From the NCBI GenBank assembly GCA_039190895.1, contig JBCCXY010000130.1, positions 1 through 10,735 on the forward strand: DNA of 10,735 bases, in the 5' to 3' direction. The notes under the pieces are model-generated. The model searched no databases. It had not been told where the DNA came from and saw nothing but the letters and a program-made list of their open reading frames with translations. Shown one piece after another: positions 1 to 6,168 of this stretch (position 1 is the first letter of the stretch; each line of letters starts with the position of its first letter). A program made the position numbers and the translations under genes. Origin of the DNA: Ovoidimarina sp039190895 (GTDB lineage Bacteria; Pseudomonadota; Alphaproteobacteria; Rhodobacterales; Rhodobacteraceae).

Positions 1-51
1 CTTCATCTTGGTGCAAATACTCCGGGGGGTCTGGGGGGCTTGGCCCCCCAG
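1..51 (-). repeat. REP-like hairpin with conserved tail inside the uvrC 3' end
   Basis: Read on the minus strand, a perfect 8-bp stem CTGGGGGG/CCCCCCAG (positions 31-38 and 44-51, loop of 5) is followed by a C-run and GGAGTATTTGCACCAAGATG. From memory, GC-rich hairpins followed by a GTATTT...AAGATGAAG tail recur at gene 3' ends across Rhodobacteraceae genomes and probably act as terminators or REP elements. This is recollection, and only one copy lies in this window. The element is translated as the uvrC C-terminus here and contains no stop in that frame. Confidence 0.5.
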
Positions 52-1957
52 TTGGTCGGCGCCGCCAGGCGTCGAAAAGGGCCAACTCACGGGCGGTCGC
101 CAATTTCTCCTGGAAGTGACCGTAGATCGTCTCGGCCAGCGAATCCGATATCCCTTCGACCGCTTTCAAGTCCGGCAGATTGGCGCGGGACACAGCCTTG
201 GCTGAGCCGAAATGCGTCAGCAGCGCGCGCTTTCGCGTGGCACCGACACCGGGGATCTCGTCCAAGGGCGTCGCACCGACGGCCTTCGCCCGCTTCTGGC
301 GGTGCGCGCCGATGGCAAAGCGGTGGGCCTCGTCGCGGAGGCGTTGGATGAAGTACAGCACCGGGTCGCCGCGGCGGAGGGCGAAGGGGGCCTTGCCGTG
401 CACGTGGAACTCTTCCTTCCCGGCGTCGCGGTCCTCGCCCTTGGCGACGCCGACCATGGCTATGTCATCAACCCCAAGCTCTTGCATCACGCCGTGAACG
501 GCCGATACCTGCCCCTTGCCGCCGTCGATCAACAGCAGGTCGGGCCAGCCCGCGCCCTCACGTTTCGGGTCTTCCTTCAGCAGGCGCTTGAAGCGGCGCG
601 TCAGGACCTCTCGCATCATGCCGAAGTCGTCGCCGGGGGCGAGGTCTTTGTCCTTGAAATTGAATTTCCGGTACTGGCCCTTCACGAACCCCTCTGGCCC
701 CGCGACGATCATCCCGCCGACCGCGTTCGTCCCCATGATGTGGGAGTTGTCGTAGACTTCCACCCGCTCCGGGGCCTCGTCCATGCCGAAGGCCTCTCCC
801 AGTCCGGTGAGCAGCTTTTTCTGCGTCGCCGTCTCGGACATCTTGCGGGCCAAGCTTTCGCGTGCATTCCGCAGCGCGCTCGACATCAGCTCCGCCTTTT
901 CGCCGCGCTGGGGGATACTGATCTCCACCTTGCGGCCCAGGCGTTCGCCCAACGCTTCGGCCAACAGCTCGCGGTCTTCGATGTCCTGCGACAGAAGGAT
1001 CAGCGGCGGCGGATCCTTCGCGTCATAGAACTGGCCGACGAAGGCCTGCAGCACCTCGGACGGCGCGGCCCCCGCCGTGCGCGGATAGAAATCGCGGTTC
1101 CCCCAGTTCTGGTTTGCACGGATGAAGAACACCTGCACACAAGCCTGCCCGCCCTCTGTGTGCAGCGCGATGACGTCCGCCTCGCGCACGCCTTGCGGGT
1201 TGATGCCCTGCGCCGTCTGCACCTGCGTCAGCGCCCGGATGCGGTCGCGCAGGGACGCCGCACGCTCGAACTCCAGCGCCTCCGACGCCTGCTCCATCTC
1301 GCGCGCCAGCGCCTCTTGCGCTTCGGTCGACTTGCCCTTCAGAAAGTCATCCGCCGCTGCCACGAGCTTGGCGTAATCCTCTTTGCTGATCTTCCCGCCG
1401 CACGGCCCGCTGCACCGCTTGAGGTGGTAGTTCAGGCAGGGCCGGTCGCCCGCCTCCACCTCCTTGTCCGTGCAGCTTCGCAGCAGGAACACCTTTTGCA
1501 GCGTGTTCAGCGTTCGGTTCACGGCGCCCGCGCTGGCGAACGGGCCGTAGTACCGCCCCTTCCGATTCTTGGCGCCCCGGTGCTTTTCGATGCGGGGGAA
1601 GTCGTGTTCGGTCGAGATGAAGATGTACGGGAACGATTTGTCGTCGCGCAGCAGCACGTTGTACTTGGGCTTGAGCTGCTTGATGAGGTTCTGCTCCAGC
1701 AGCAGGGCCTCGGTCTCGGTTTTCGTCGTGAGAAACATCATCGACGCGGTGTCGCGGATCATCCGTTCGATCCGCGGCGTGTGGCCGGTCGGGCGGGAAT
1801 AGCTCGACACCCGCGCCTTCAGGTTCCGCGCCTTGCCGACATACAGAACAGCCCCCCGCGCATCGAGCATCCGATAGACACCCGGCTGCGTGGTCAACAT
1901 CCGCAGGTAGCCTTGGATGACCTGATGACCAGTTAAGATATCGTTCTCTGACGCCAT
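1..1957 (-). CDS. uvrC: Excinuclease ABC subunit C (3' end beyond window)
   Basis: Nuclease subunit of UvrABC nucleotide excision repair; it cuts the damaged strand on both sides of a lesion. At least 652 codons are present with no stop before the edge. In order: a GIY-YIG domain at about residues 22-100 (GVY 26-28, YVG 39-41, conserved ETEALLLEQNLIK 81-93) for the 3' cut; four cysteines C162, C174, C182, C186 with the spacing (11, 7, 3) of the iron-sulfur ligands reported for E. coli UvrC; a UVR motif at about 206-241 for UvrB contact; an RNase H-like nuclease domain with D403 (YDNSH), D478 (LLLIDGG) and H545 (DEAHRFA) for the 5' cut; and tandem helix-hairpin-helix at 564-615. The ATG at 1957 is preceded by AGGA at short spacing. 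The last ~20 codons run through a hairpin repeat (1-51), so the C-terminus is longer than E. coli UvrC. Identity is essentially certain. Confidence 0.97.
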   Translation of the reverse strand, partial: MASENDILTGHQVIQGYLRMLTTQPGVYRMLDARGAVLYVGKARNLKARVSSYSRPTGHTPRIERMIRDTASMMFLTTKTETEALLLEQNLIKQLKPKYNVLLRDDKSFPYIFISTEHDFPRIEKHRGAKNRKGRYYGPFASAGAVNRTLNTLQKVFLLRSCTDKEVEAGDRPCLNYHLKRCSGPCGGKISKEDYAKLVAAADDFLKGKSTEAQEALAREMEQASEALEFERAASLRDRIRALTQVQTAQGINPQGVREADVIALHTEGGQACVQVFFIRANQNWGNRDFYPRTAGAAPSEVLQAFVGQFYDAKDPPPLILLSQDIEDRELLAEALGERLGRKVEISIPQRGEKAELMSSALRNARESLARKMSETATQKKLLTGLGEAFGMDEAPERVEVYDNSHIMGTNAVGGMIVAGPEGFVKGQYRKFNFKDKDLAPGDDFGMMREVLTRRFKRLLKEDPKREGAGWPDLLLIDGGKGQVSAVHGVMQELGVDDIAMVGVAKGEDRDAGKEEFHVHGKAPFALRRGDPVLYFIQRLRDEAHRFAIGAHRQKRAKAVGATPLDEIPGVGATRKRALLTHFGSAKAVSRANLPDLKAVEGISDSLAETIYGHFQEKLATARELALFDAWRRRPTGGPSPPDPPEYLHQDE

Positions 1958-2005
1958 ATTCCTGATTCTTCTTTTGGCTGCACTCTCCCGCCCCGTTGGA
2001 CAAGA

Positions 2006-2017
2006 GGAAAGCTTTCC
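2006..2017. promoter_or_regulatory. Perfect 12-bp palindrome upstream of uvrC
   Basis: GGAAAGCTTTCC is fully self-complementary and lies about 49 bp upstream of the uvrC start codon, where an operator for uvrC would be expected. It does not resemble the alphaproteobacterial LexA site GTTC-N7-GTTC. It may be a regulator site or chance; no second copy was seen nearby. Confidence 0.3.
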
Positions 2018-2138
2018 ACGAAATCTGGGGATAAGTCTGCGGAGAACATTGGGGCTCTGAGAATTTTCCGTTGTTTTTAGAGAGCTTCGTCGCAGTGCCT
2101 ATTTTTTAGGCGCCACTCCAATTCGTTGAAATAAGTAC

Positions 2139-2160
2139 GAAAAAGTGTCGGTATGCGACA
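2139..2160 (-). terminator. Possible intrinsic terminator after the SDR gene
   Basis: On the minus strand the hairpin TGTCG-CATAC-CGACA (2160-2146) is followed by C and five T residues. It lies about 100 bp past the SDR stop codon and would end the four-gene transcript before uvrC. The stem is only 5 bp, so the call is tentative. Confidence 0.35.
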
Positions 2161-2261
2161 ATGTACTGAAAACACATATGGAATCGCCGGAGGCATGTAA
2201 CAAGTTAATGACGTATGAATAAGTCAATAGCTGACATTGCAAACTACCGCTTAATGAAGGC

Positions 2262-3044
2262 TTAAGGTGTGTCCACGATGTCCGGCGTTTTCCAGCCGAG
2301 ATGTTGGCCCCCATCCACGCACAGCAACTGTCCGGTAACGGCCCGCGCATCGAGGAAATATCCCAGCGCTGCGGTGATGTCGTCGAGGTTCGAGCCGCGC
2401 TGCAAAACCGTGGAGCTTCGCTGGATCGCGTAGTGATCGGCGCGCTGCGCCGCCCCCTGCAATGTCGGGCCGGGACCGATTGCGTTGACGCGCACCTTTG
2501 GCGCCAGGGCCTGCGCCGCGGTCTGGGTGAACGCCCAAAGGCCCATCTTGGCGATGGTGTAGCTCATGAACCCGGGCGTCAGCTTGCGCACCCGCTGGTC
2601 GAGCATGTTGACGACAAGCGCCTGCGCCACGGGCTCACCGTTATCATCCATCGCCGGCTCAGGCGCATGCGCCGCGAGGTGCTGCGTCAGGACGAACGGA
2701 GCGCGCAGGTTCGACTCCAGGTGCCGGTCCCAGCTTTCGCGGGTGGCGCTTTCGACGGTGTCGAACTCAAAGATCGACGCGTTGTTCACAAGGACGGTCA
2801 GCGGTCCGCCAAGGGCCTCTGCCGCCTGCCCACCCAGCGCCTGCGTTGCGTCCTCGCTCAACAGGTCGGCTTGCAGCGCGACGGCGTGGCCGCCGCCTGC
2901 GATGATCTCGTCAACCACCTCATCCGCGCCGCTACGCGACGCATTGTAGTGCACGCCCACGCGGTAGCCGCGCGCGCCAAGATACAGCGCCATCGCGCGG
3001 CCCAGCCGGGCCCCCGCGCCGGTGACCAGCGCACGCCCCGTCAT
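2262..3044 (-). CDS. Pteridine-reductase-like short-chain dehydrogenase (SDR)
   Basis: A 260-residue NAD(P)H-dependent oxidoreductase with a Rossmann fold. The nucleotide-binding motif is TGAGARLG (residues 8-15), with Arg-Leu where classical SDRs have Gly-Ile/Leu, plus HYNASRS at 32-38, a pattern favouring NADPH. LVNNASIF is at 85-92. The active-site set is D149, Y162, K166: Asp replaces the usual Ser exactly 13 residues before the Tyr, as in Leishmania pteridine reductase PTR1 (D181/Y194/K198) and related FolM-type enzymes. A role in reducing dihydropteridines or dihydromonapterin is therefore likely, but the substrate is inferred. The ATG at 3044 overlaps the antiporter stop by four bases (ATGA) and has an AGGGGG ribosome site, so I prefer it to the in-frame start ten codons upstream at 3074. 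It is the last gene of the cluster that starts with the S49 peptidase. Confidence 0.9.
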   Translation of the reverse strand: MTGRALVTGAGARLGRAMALYLGARGYRVGVHYNASRSGADEVVDEIIAGGGHAVALQADLLSEDATQALGGQAAEALGGPLTVLVNNASIFEFDTVESATRESWDRHLESNLRAPFVLTQHLAAHAPEPAMDDNGEPVAQALVVNMLDQRVRKLTPGFMSYTIAKMGLWAFTQTAAQALAPKVRVNAIGPGPTLQGAAQRADHYAIQRSSTVLQRGSNLDDITAALGYFLDARAVTGQLLCVDGGQHLGWKTPDIVDTP

Positions 3045-4009
3045 GCCACTGCCCCCTGAGCGACGACCATCCATAGGTACAGGCCGTAGATCGCCAAGAA
3101 CGCGATGCCCCAGGCGCGGTTCATGTTTAGCTTCATGAACACCAGCGGCGCGAGCACCAACGAGGCGGCCAGCATGACCCAGAGGTCAAGGCGCACGAAG
3201 TTTTCCTCAACCGGGATCGGGCCGACAATCGCTGCCACCCCGATGATGGCGAGCAGGTTGAACATGTTGGAGCCGATCACGTTGCCGAGGATGACATCCG
3301 CCTGGCGCCGATACGCGGCGGTGACGGTTGTCGCGAGTTCGGGCAGCGACGTACCGATGGCGATCATGGTGAGCCCGATGACAGCCTCGCTGACGCCCAG
3401 ATCGCGGGCGAGGTCTACGGCGCTGTCGACGAGGATGTTCGCACCGAGCGGCAGCCCGACCAGCCCGAAGACCAGCCACATGGCCACCTGCCAGCCCGGC
3501 ATCTCCGGGTCCGCGCCCTCCAGATCTTCTTCTTCCTCGACCGGCTCCCCAGCCCTGCGATGGGCCAGCGCCTGACGAAACTGATCGCCCAGAATGACCG
3601 CCAGCAGGGCCAGCAAAAGAAGCCCGTGCCACCACGTCAGCGGCCCGGCAAAGCACAACGCGATGAAAAACAGCGTGGAGCCGATCATGATGACATAGGT
3701 CTTCTTCGTCTCGCAGACGCTGGTCTGAATGCTGAACAGCAGAGCGGGCACGCCGAGGACCATCAGGACATTCGCCGTGTTCGACCCCACGACATTGCCC
3801 AGAGCGATCCCCGGCGAGTCATCCAGGATCGCTTTGACCGAGATCAGAAGCTCTGGCGCCGATGTGCCGAAGGCGACGATCGTAAGGGACACGATCAGCG
3901 CCGGTACACCCAGCCGCAGCGACAGGTTCACCGCCCCGCGCACGAGGGCGTCACCTGACAGCAGCAGGATCACAAAGCCCAGCGCGATAAACAGAAGGTC
4001 TTGCAGCAC
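3041..4009 (-). CDS. Calcium/sodium antiporter, CaCA family (YrbG-like)
   Basis: A 322-residue inner-membrane cation exchanger of the Na+/Ca2+ (CaCA) superfamily, with about ten hydrophobic segments. The two inverted alpha-repeats are clear. Repeat 1 has GTSAPELLIS at residues 48-57 (ion-binding E53) and GNVVGSNTANVL at 71-82. Repeat 2 has GTSLPELATT at 219-228 (E223) and GNVIGSNMFNLL at 242-253. A hydrophilic, very acidic loop (about 154-170, rich in Glu and Asp) separates the halves and may sense Ca2+ or simply be cytosolic. The start is GTG at 4009, with AGAGG six bases upstream; that ribosome site overlaps the stop codon of the microprotein gene, so the two are probably coupled. The stop overlaps the SDR start. 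Ion specificity (Ca2+ versus another cation) cannot be read from sequence alone. Confidence 0.93.
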   Translation of the reverse strand: MLQDLLFIALGFVILLLSGDALVRGAVNLSLRLGVPALIVSLTIVAFGTSAPELLISVKAILDDSPGIALGNVVGSNTANVLMVLGVPALLFSIQTSVCETKKTYVIMIGSTLFFIALCFAGPLTWWHGLLLLALLAVILGDQFRQALAHRRAGEPVEEEEDLEGADPEMPGWQVAMWLVFGLVGLPLGANILVDSAVDLARDLGVSEAVIGLTMIAIGTSLPELATTVTAAYRRQADVILGNVIGSNMFNLLAIIGVAAIVGPIPVEENFVRLDLWVMLAASLVLAPLVFMKLNMNRAWGIAFLAIYGLYLWMVVAQGAVA

Positions 4010-4012
4010 GTC

Positions 4013-4159
4013 TTACCTCTTCCCGCAGGCACAGGGCCCCTTGCCGATCCTGTGCCGTCCGCAGGCCGGGCACTTGGCCGCCTGCCTGCTGCGCTTCATC
4101 CGCCCCATGACGGCGAGCACCACCATGCCGACGAGGAAGAGCAGAACGATGGGGATCAT
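4013..4159 (-). CDS. 48-residue membrane-anchored Cys4 (zinc-ribbon-like) microprotein
   Basis: The protein starts with a hydrophobic helix (residues 2-18, IPIVLLFLVGMVVLAVM), then a basic stretch GRMKRSRQAAK, then a short C-terminal knuckle CPACG...CACG (C30, C33, C43, C45). This layout suggests one transmembrane helix with a metal-binding cytoplasmic tail; zinc is the usual ligand for such cysteines. It starts 3 bp after the S49 peptidase stop and ends 3 bp before the antiporter GTG, with no strong ribosome site of its own, so it is probably translated by coupling. Its exact fit between two genes, GC-rich codon use and ordered protein composition argue that it is real. Function unknown; I do not recognise a named family. 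Given its neighbours, it could be a cofactor or sensor for the peptidase or the antiporter. Confidence 0.8.
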   Translation of the reverse strand: MIPIVLLFLVGMVVLAVMGRMKRSRQAAKCPACGRHRIGKGPCACGKR

Positions 4160-4162
4160 TCG

Positions 4163-4966
4163 TTACAGCCCAAAGCGCGCGTAGAGGGCGCGTTCTTCCG
4201 CGACGCCGATCAGGTCGTCCGCGATCTGCGCCCCGAACCGTGAAAACAGCGAGCGCCGCTGCCGGTACGGGACGAGTTTCACCTTGTCGCCGTAGAGCTC
4301 TTTCATCTTGGGGACGACATGGCCGATGCCGTCGGCGAGGCCGACGTCGATGCCCTTCTGACCGACCCAGATCTCTCCGGTGAAAAGATCCTGCTCTTCC
4401 GGCAGGCGGCTGCCCCGGCTGGCTTTGACGTGGTCGATGAACTGGTCGTGGATGTGGTCCTGCAGCTCGCGCAGGCGGGCGACGTCGTCGGGGTTCTCGG
4501 CCTTGAACGGGTCGAGCATGCTTTTCGATTTGCCTGCCGTGTAGACGCGGCGTTCGATGCCGTAGCGGGCGATGAAATCCTGCAGGCCGAACCCGGCCGA
4601 GATCACGCCGATGGACCCGATGATGGAGTTCGGATCGACCCAGATGTCATCCGCTGCACAGGCGAGCCAGTAACCGCCCGATGCCGCGACGTCTTCGACG
4701 AAGGCGTGGACCTTGATCTTTTTCTCATCGGCCAGCCGCCGGATGCGGGCGGCGATGAGGGAGGATTGCACGGGGCTGCCACCCGGCGAGTTGATGACAA
4801 GCGCCACCGCCGCCGGTTTTCCCCGGCGCAGCGCCTTCTCGATGAGGGGCGCGAGCCCCGCGTCGTTGAGAGAGGCGCCCCGGCCACCGCCCGACGCGAT
4901 GACGCCTTGCAGCCGGATGACGGGAACGATGGGGTCTTTTTTGAGGAAAGGCACGAACCGCTTCAT
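4163..4966 (-). CDS. S49 family serine peptidase (SohB/SppA-like, single domain)
   Basis: A 267-residue ClpP/crotonase-fold peptidase of family S49, related to signal peptide peptidase SppA and SohB, which degrade membrane-released peptides. Visible motifs are VINSPGGS (57-64), DVAASGGYW (92-100) with nucleophile S96, SIGVISAGFG (118-127), and GKSKSMLDPF (145-154) with general base K148. The 52-residue Ser-to-Lys spacing equals that of B. subtilis SppA (S147/K199). With the ATG at 4966 there is no signal peptide or membrane anchor. An upstream in-frame start at 5089 would add 41 residues with a short hydrophobic N-terminus, but that segment is Arg-rich and unlike the family. The ribosome site at 4966 is weak. 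It is the first gene of a four-gene cluster with the microprotein, the antiporter and the SDR, and is probably cytoplasmic or membrane-associated. Confidence 0.93.
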   Translation of the reverse strand: MKRFVPFLKKDPIVPVIRLQGVIASGGGRGASLNDAGLAPLIEKALRRGKPAAVALVINSPGGSPVQSSLIAARIRRLADEKKIKVHAFVEDVAASGGYWLACAADDIWVDPNSIIGSIGVISAGFGLQDFIARYGIERRVYTAGKSKSMLDPFKAENPDDVARLRELQDHIHDQFIDHVKASRGSRLPEEQDLFTGEIWVGQKGIDVGLADGIGHVVPKMKELYGDKVKLVPYRQRRSLFSRFGAQIADDLIGVAEERALYARFGL

Positions 4967-5018
4967 GGGGCGCCATGTAGAACGTCGAAGCGGAGGCAAC
5001 AAGGCAACGCGGCGCGAT

Positions 5019-5069
5019 ATTGGCGCCCCTGTGACCGCGCGGGCTTGCTGACGCGCGAAGAGCGCCAAT
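5019..5069 (-). other. Nested inverted repeat, possible structured leader of the S49 operon
   Basis: The outer arms ATTGGCGC (5019-5026) and GCGCCAAT (5062-5069) are perfectly complementary. Inside them CGCGCG occurs at 5036-5041 and 5052-5057 and can pair across a 10-base loop. The result is a bulged stem-loop of about 50 nt ending some 53 bases before the peptidase start at 4966. It would fold in the 5' leader if transcription starts upstream of it; alternatively the outer arms are a protein-binding dyad. GC-rich DNA makes such pairing easier by chance. Confidence 0.3.
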
Positions 5070-5220
5070 CCGAACAAAAATTGAGACAAATCACACGGCT
5101 GGACCCACGCGGAAGCCGCGCATCGGCGGGCCCAGGACCGGCGATCCGAAGTTTGGGCAAGTGCGCTTTATCGTGCCGCCCCGACGTCGTTCCATTCTAT
5201 GCGCTGATGACAAACAAAGC

Positions 5221-5241
5221 GCCGGGCCTGGGGTGGGCCCG
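5221..5241 (-). terminator. Possible terminator downstream of trmB
   Basis: On the minus strand a 6-bp GC stem (CGGGCC/GGCCCG, 5241-5236 with 5228-5223, loop of 7) is followed by GGCGCTTTGTTTGT. It lies about 60 bp past the trmB stop. The T-rich tail is interrupted by G, so efficiency is uncertain. Confidence 0.35.
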
Positions 5242-5299
5242 TCGTTGCGCGGCGGCCTTCGGCCTTTATTCCGCGAGGGGAAACAGATCCGCCTGGGAC

Positions 5300-6013
5300 C
5301 TAATCACCCAACCGAACAAACGTCATATAGTGCGGCGCCCGCCCTTCCCGCAGGGCCTTGGCCTCGTACCGCGTGCCCGGCCAGTCGCCCCACGCATTGC
5401 GCCAGTCCGACGGCCCCCCAGCGGTCCAGCGGAACCCTGCACGTGGGACCTCCTCCAGTGTCTGGCGGACGTAGTCGGGGATGTCGGTCGCCAACCTCAG
5501 TTCGGCACCTTTCGCCATGACCCGCGCCAGCGGCCCGAGGTGCTCGGGCGTCACGAAGCGGCGGCGGTGGTGGCGCGCCTTGGGCCAGGGGTCTGGGTAC
5601 AAGAGGAACGCCTTTGCCACCGAGGCAGCGGGGAGCACATCGAACAGGTCGCGCGCGTCGCCGGGGTGAAGGCGGATGTTGGACACGCCCGCTTTGCGGA
5701 TCTTGCCGAGGCACATGGCGACACCGTTCACGAAGGGCTCACACCCGATGATCCCGACGCCCGAGTTTTCCGTAGCCTGATGCACGAGGTGCTCCCCGCC
5801 TCCGAACCCGATCTCCAACCACAGCGGTCCGTCGAAAAGGTCTTTCGGGTTGAGTTGGGTCCGGTCCGGGTTCTCGTCCCACTCCACCCCCGGCACGCGC
5901 AAACGGGGCAAGTCTTCCGCGAGGTAGCGCTGCTGGGCGGGCTTCAGTGTCTTGCCGTGGATGCGGCCATAGAAGTTGCGCCACGGGGCGCCGGAGGGGT
6001 GCGTCCGGGTCAT
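5300..6013 (-). CDS. trmB: tRNA (guanine-N7-)-methyltransferase
   Basis: A 237-residue class I methyltransferase that uses S-adenosylmethionine to form 7-methylguanosine at position 46 of tRNA in the cytoplasm. Diagnostic segments are the SAM loop LEIGFGGGEH (66-75), the acidic ribose-binding GCEPF (90-94), the catalytic/tRNA-binding motif PDPWPKARHHRRR (140-152) and the C-terminal TRYEAKA (214-220). Full length for the family. The ATG at 6013 gives the expected N-terminus, but there is no ribosome site upstream, and a -35/-10-like pair (6046-6051, 6022-6027) would place the transcript start almost on the ATG, so the mRNA may be leaderless. It is not tightly linked to another gene in the window: 333 bp separate it from the S49 gene, and its upstream neighbour is divergent. 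Confidence 0.96.
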   Translation of the reverse strand: MTRTHPSGAPWRNFYGRIHGKTLKPAQQRYLAEDLPRLRVPGVEWDENPDRTQLNPKDLFDGPLWLEIGFGGGEHLVHQATENSGVGIIGCEPFVNGVAMCLGKIRKAGVSNIRLHPGDARDLFDVLPAASVAKAFLLYPDPWPKARHHRRRFVTPEHLGPLARVMAKGAELRLATDIPDYVRQTLEEVPRAGFRWTAGGPSDWRNAWGDWPGTRYEAKALREGRAPHYMTFVRLGD

Positions 6014-6021
6014 GACGGCGG

Positions 6022-6051
6022 GCTATGGGACAGAGGGCGGAGGGTGGTCAA
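6022..6051 (-). promoter_or_regulatory. Candidate trmB promoter (leaderless)
   Basis: On the minus strand TTGACC (6051-6046) and CATAGC (6027-6022) are separated by 18 bp. TTGACC is a good sigma70-type -35; the -10 is weak but keeps ATA. A start 6-8 bases downstream would be at about 6014-6016, essentially at the trmB ATG. Pattern-based only. Confidence 0.35.
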
Positions 6052-6115
6052 GGGGTGGCTCCTTCCCACGGAATTCGTTGCTCGGGACTGGCAGGGTTGC
6101 GCTTCGCATCCAATT

Positions 6116-6128
6116 TGAACGTTGTTCA
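6116..6128. promoter_or_regulatory. Operator-like palindrome, distal copy (TGAAC-GTT-GTTCA)
   Basis: A 13-bp inverted repeat with perfect 5-bp arms and a 3-base centre. It is nearly identical to the copy at 6169-6181, differing only in the first central base. It lies directly upstream of TTGACT (6135-6140), a likely -35 of the membrane protein gene, and also in the divergent region shared with trmB. Two such copies strongly suggest a dimeric repressor site; the regulator is unknown. Confidence 0.65.
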
Positions 6129-6134
6129 TTTTTC

Positions 6135-6140
6135 TTGACT
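6135..6140 (+). promoter_or_regulatory. Possible -35 element for the membrane protein gene
   Basis: TTGACT matches the sigma70 -35 consensus at five of six positions and sits between the two palindromes. The hexamer 17 bp downstream (TAGGCG, 6158-6163) is a poor -10, so the promoter is only suggested, mainly by its position. Confidence 0.35.
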
Positions 6141-6168
6141 GGAGCGAATTGCAGCTGTAGGCGTAGCG

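Larger units (their letters stand above)
1958..2261. other. 304-bp intergenic region, AT-rich, between SDR gene and uvrC
   Basis: No convincing gene is present. By eye the stretch from about 2041 to 2261 is far richer in A and T than the flanking genes. It should carry the uvrC promoter on the minus strand, because uvrC does not follow the SDR gene closely. It holds a perfect 12-bp palindrome (2006-2017) and a possible minus-strand terminator (about 2139-2160), listed separately. I could not pick out a clear -35/-10 pair for uvrC. Short open frames here have no ribosome binding site and no protein-like composition. Confidence 0.6.
4967..5299. other. 333-bp intergenic region between trmB and the S49 peptidase gene
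   Basis: No gene is supported here. The region should contain the trmB transcript end and the promoter and leader of the S49-microprotein-antiporter-SDR operon. A candidate terminator (5221-5241) and a nested inverted repeat (5019-5069) are listed separately. Open frames that cross this stretch are arginine- and proline-rich shadows without ribosome sites. Confidence 0.55.

Noticed and set aside
212..1936. A 574-codon open frame on the plus strand opposite uvrC
   Set aside because: It is the codon-aligned antisense of uvrC in GC-rich DNA. The composition is Arg/Leu/His-rich with no recognisable domain, and uvrC is unambiguous.
2026..2034. DnaA-box-like TTATCCCCA on the minus strand upstream of uvrC
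   Set aside because: Single copy with a mismatch to TTATNCACA; no cluster of boxes, so no origin is supported.
1958..2060. Possible LexA (SOS) box upstream of uvrC
   Set aside because: A lone GTTC is present on the minus strand (2046-2043), but the partner seven bases away is ACTT, not GTTC.
2099..2350. Minus-strand 83-codon frame from inside the SDR gene into the AT-rich gap
   Set aside because: It begins inside the SDR gene in another frame, has no ribosome site and no protein-like pattern.
2301..3059. A 252-codon plus-strand open frame opposite the SDR gene
   Set aside because: Antisense shadow of a clearly identified SDR; the protein is Arg/Gln/His-rich without family features.
5251..5270. 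GGCC-TTC-GGCC followed by TTTATT as a plus-strand terminator
   Set aside because: The stem is only 4 bp and no plus-strand gene lies upstream for it to terminate.
4319..6118. A 599-codon plus-strand open frame crossing the S49 gene, the intergenic gap and trmB
   Set aside because: It spans two well-identified minus-strand genes and non-coding DNA, has no domain and no ribosome site; it is a GC-driven shadow.
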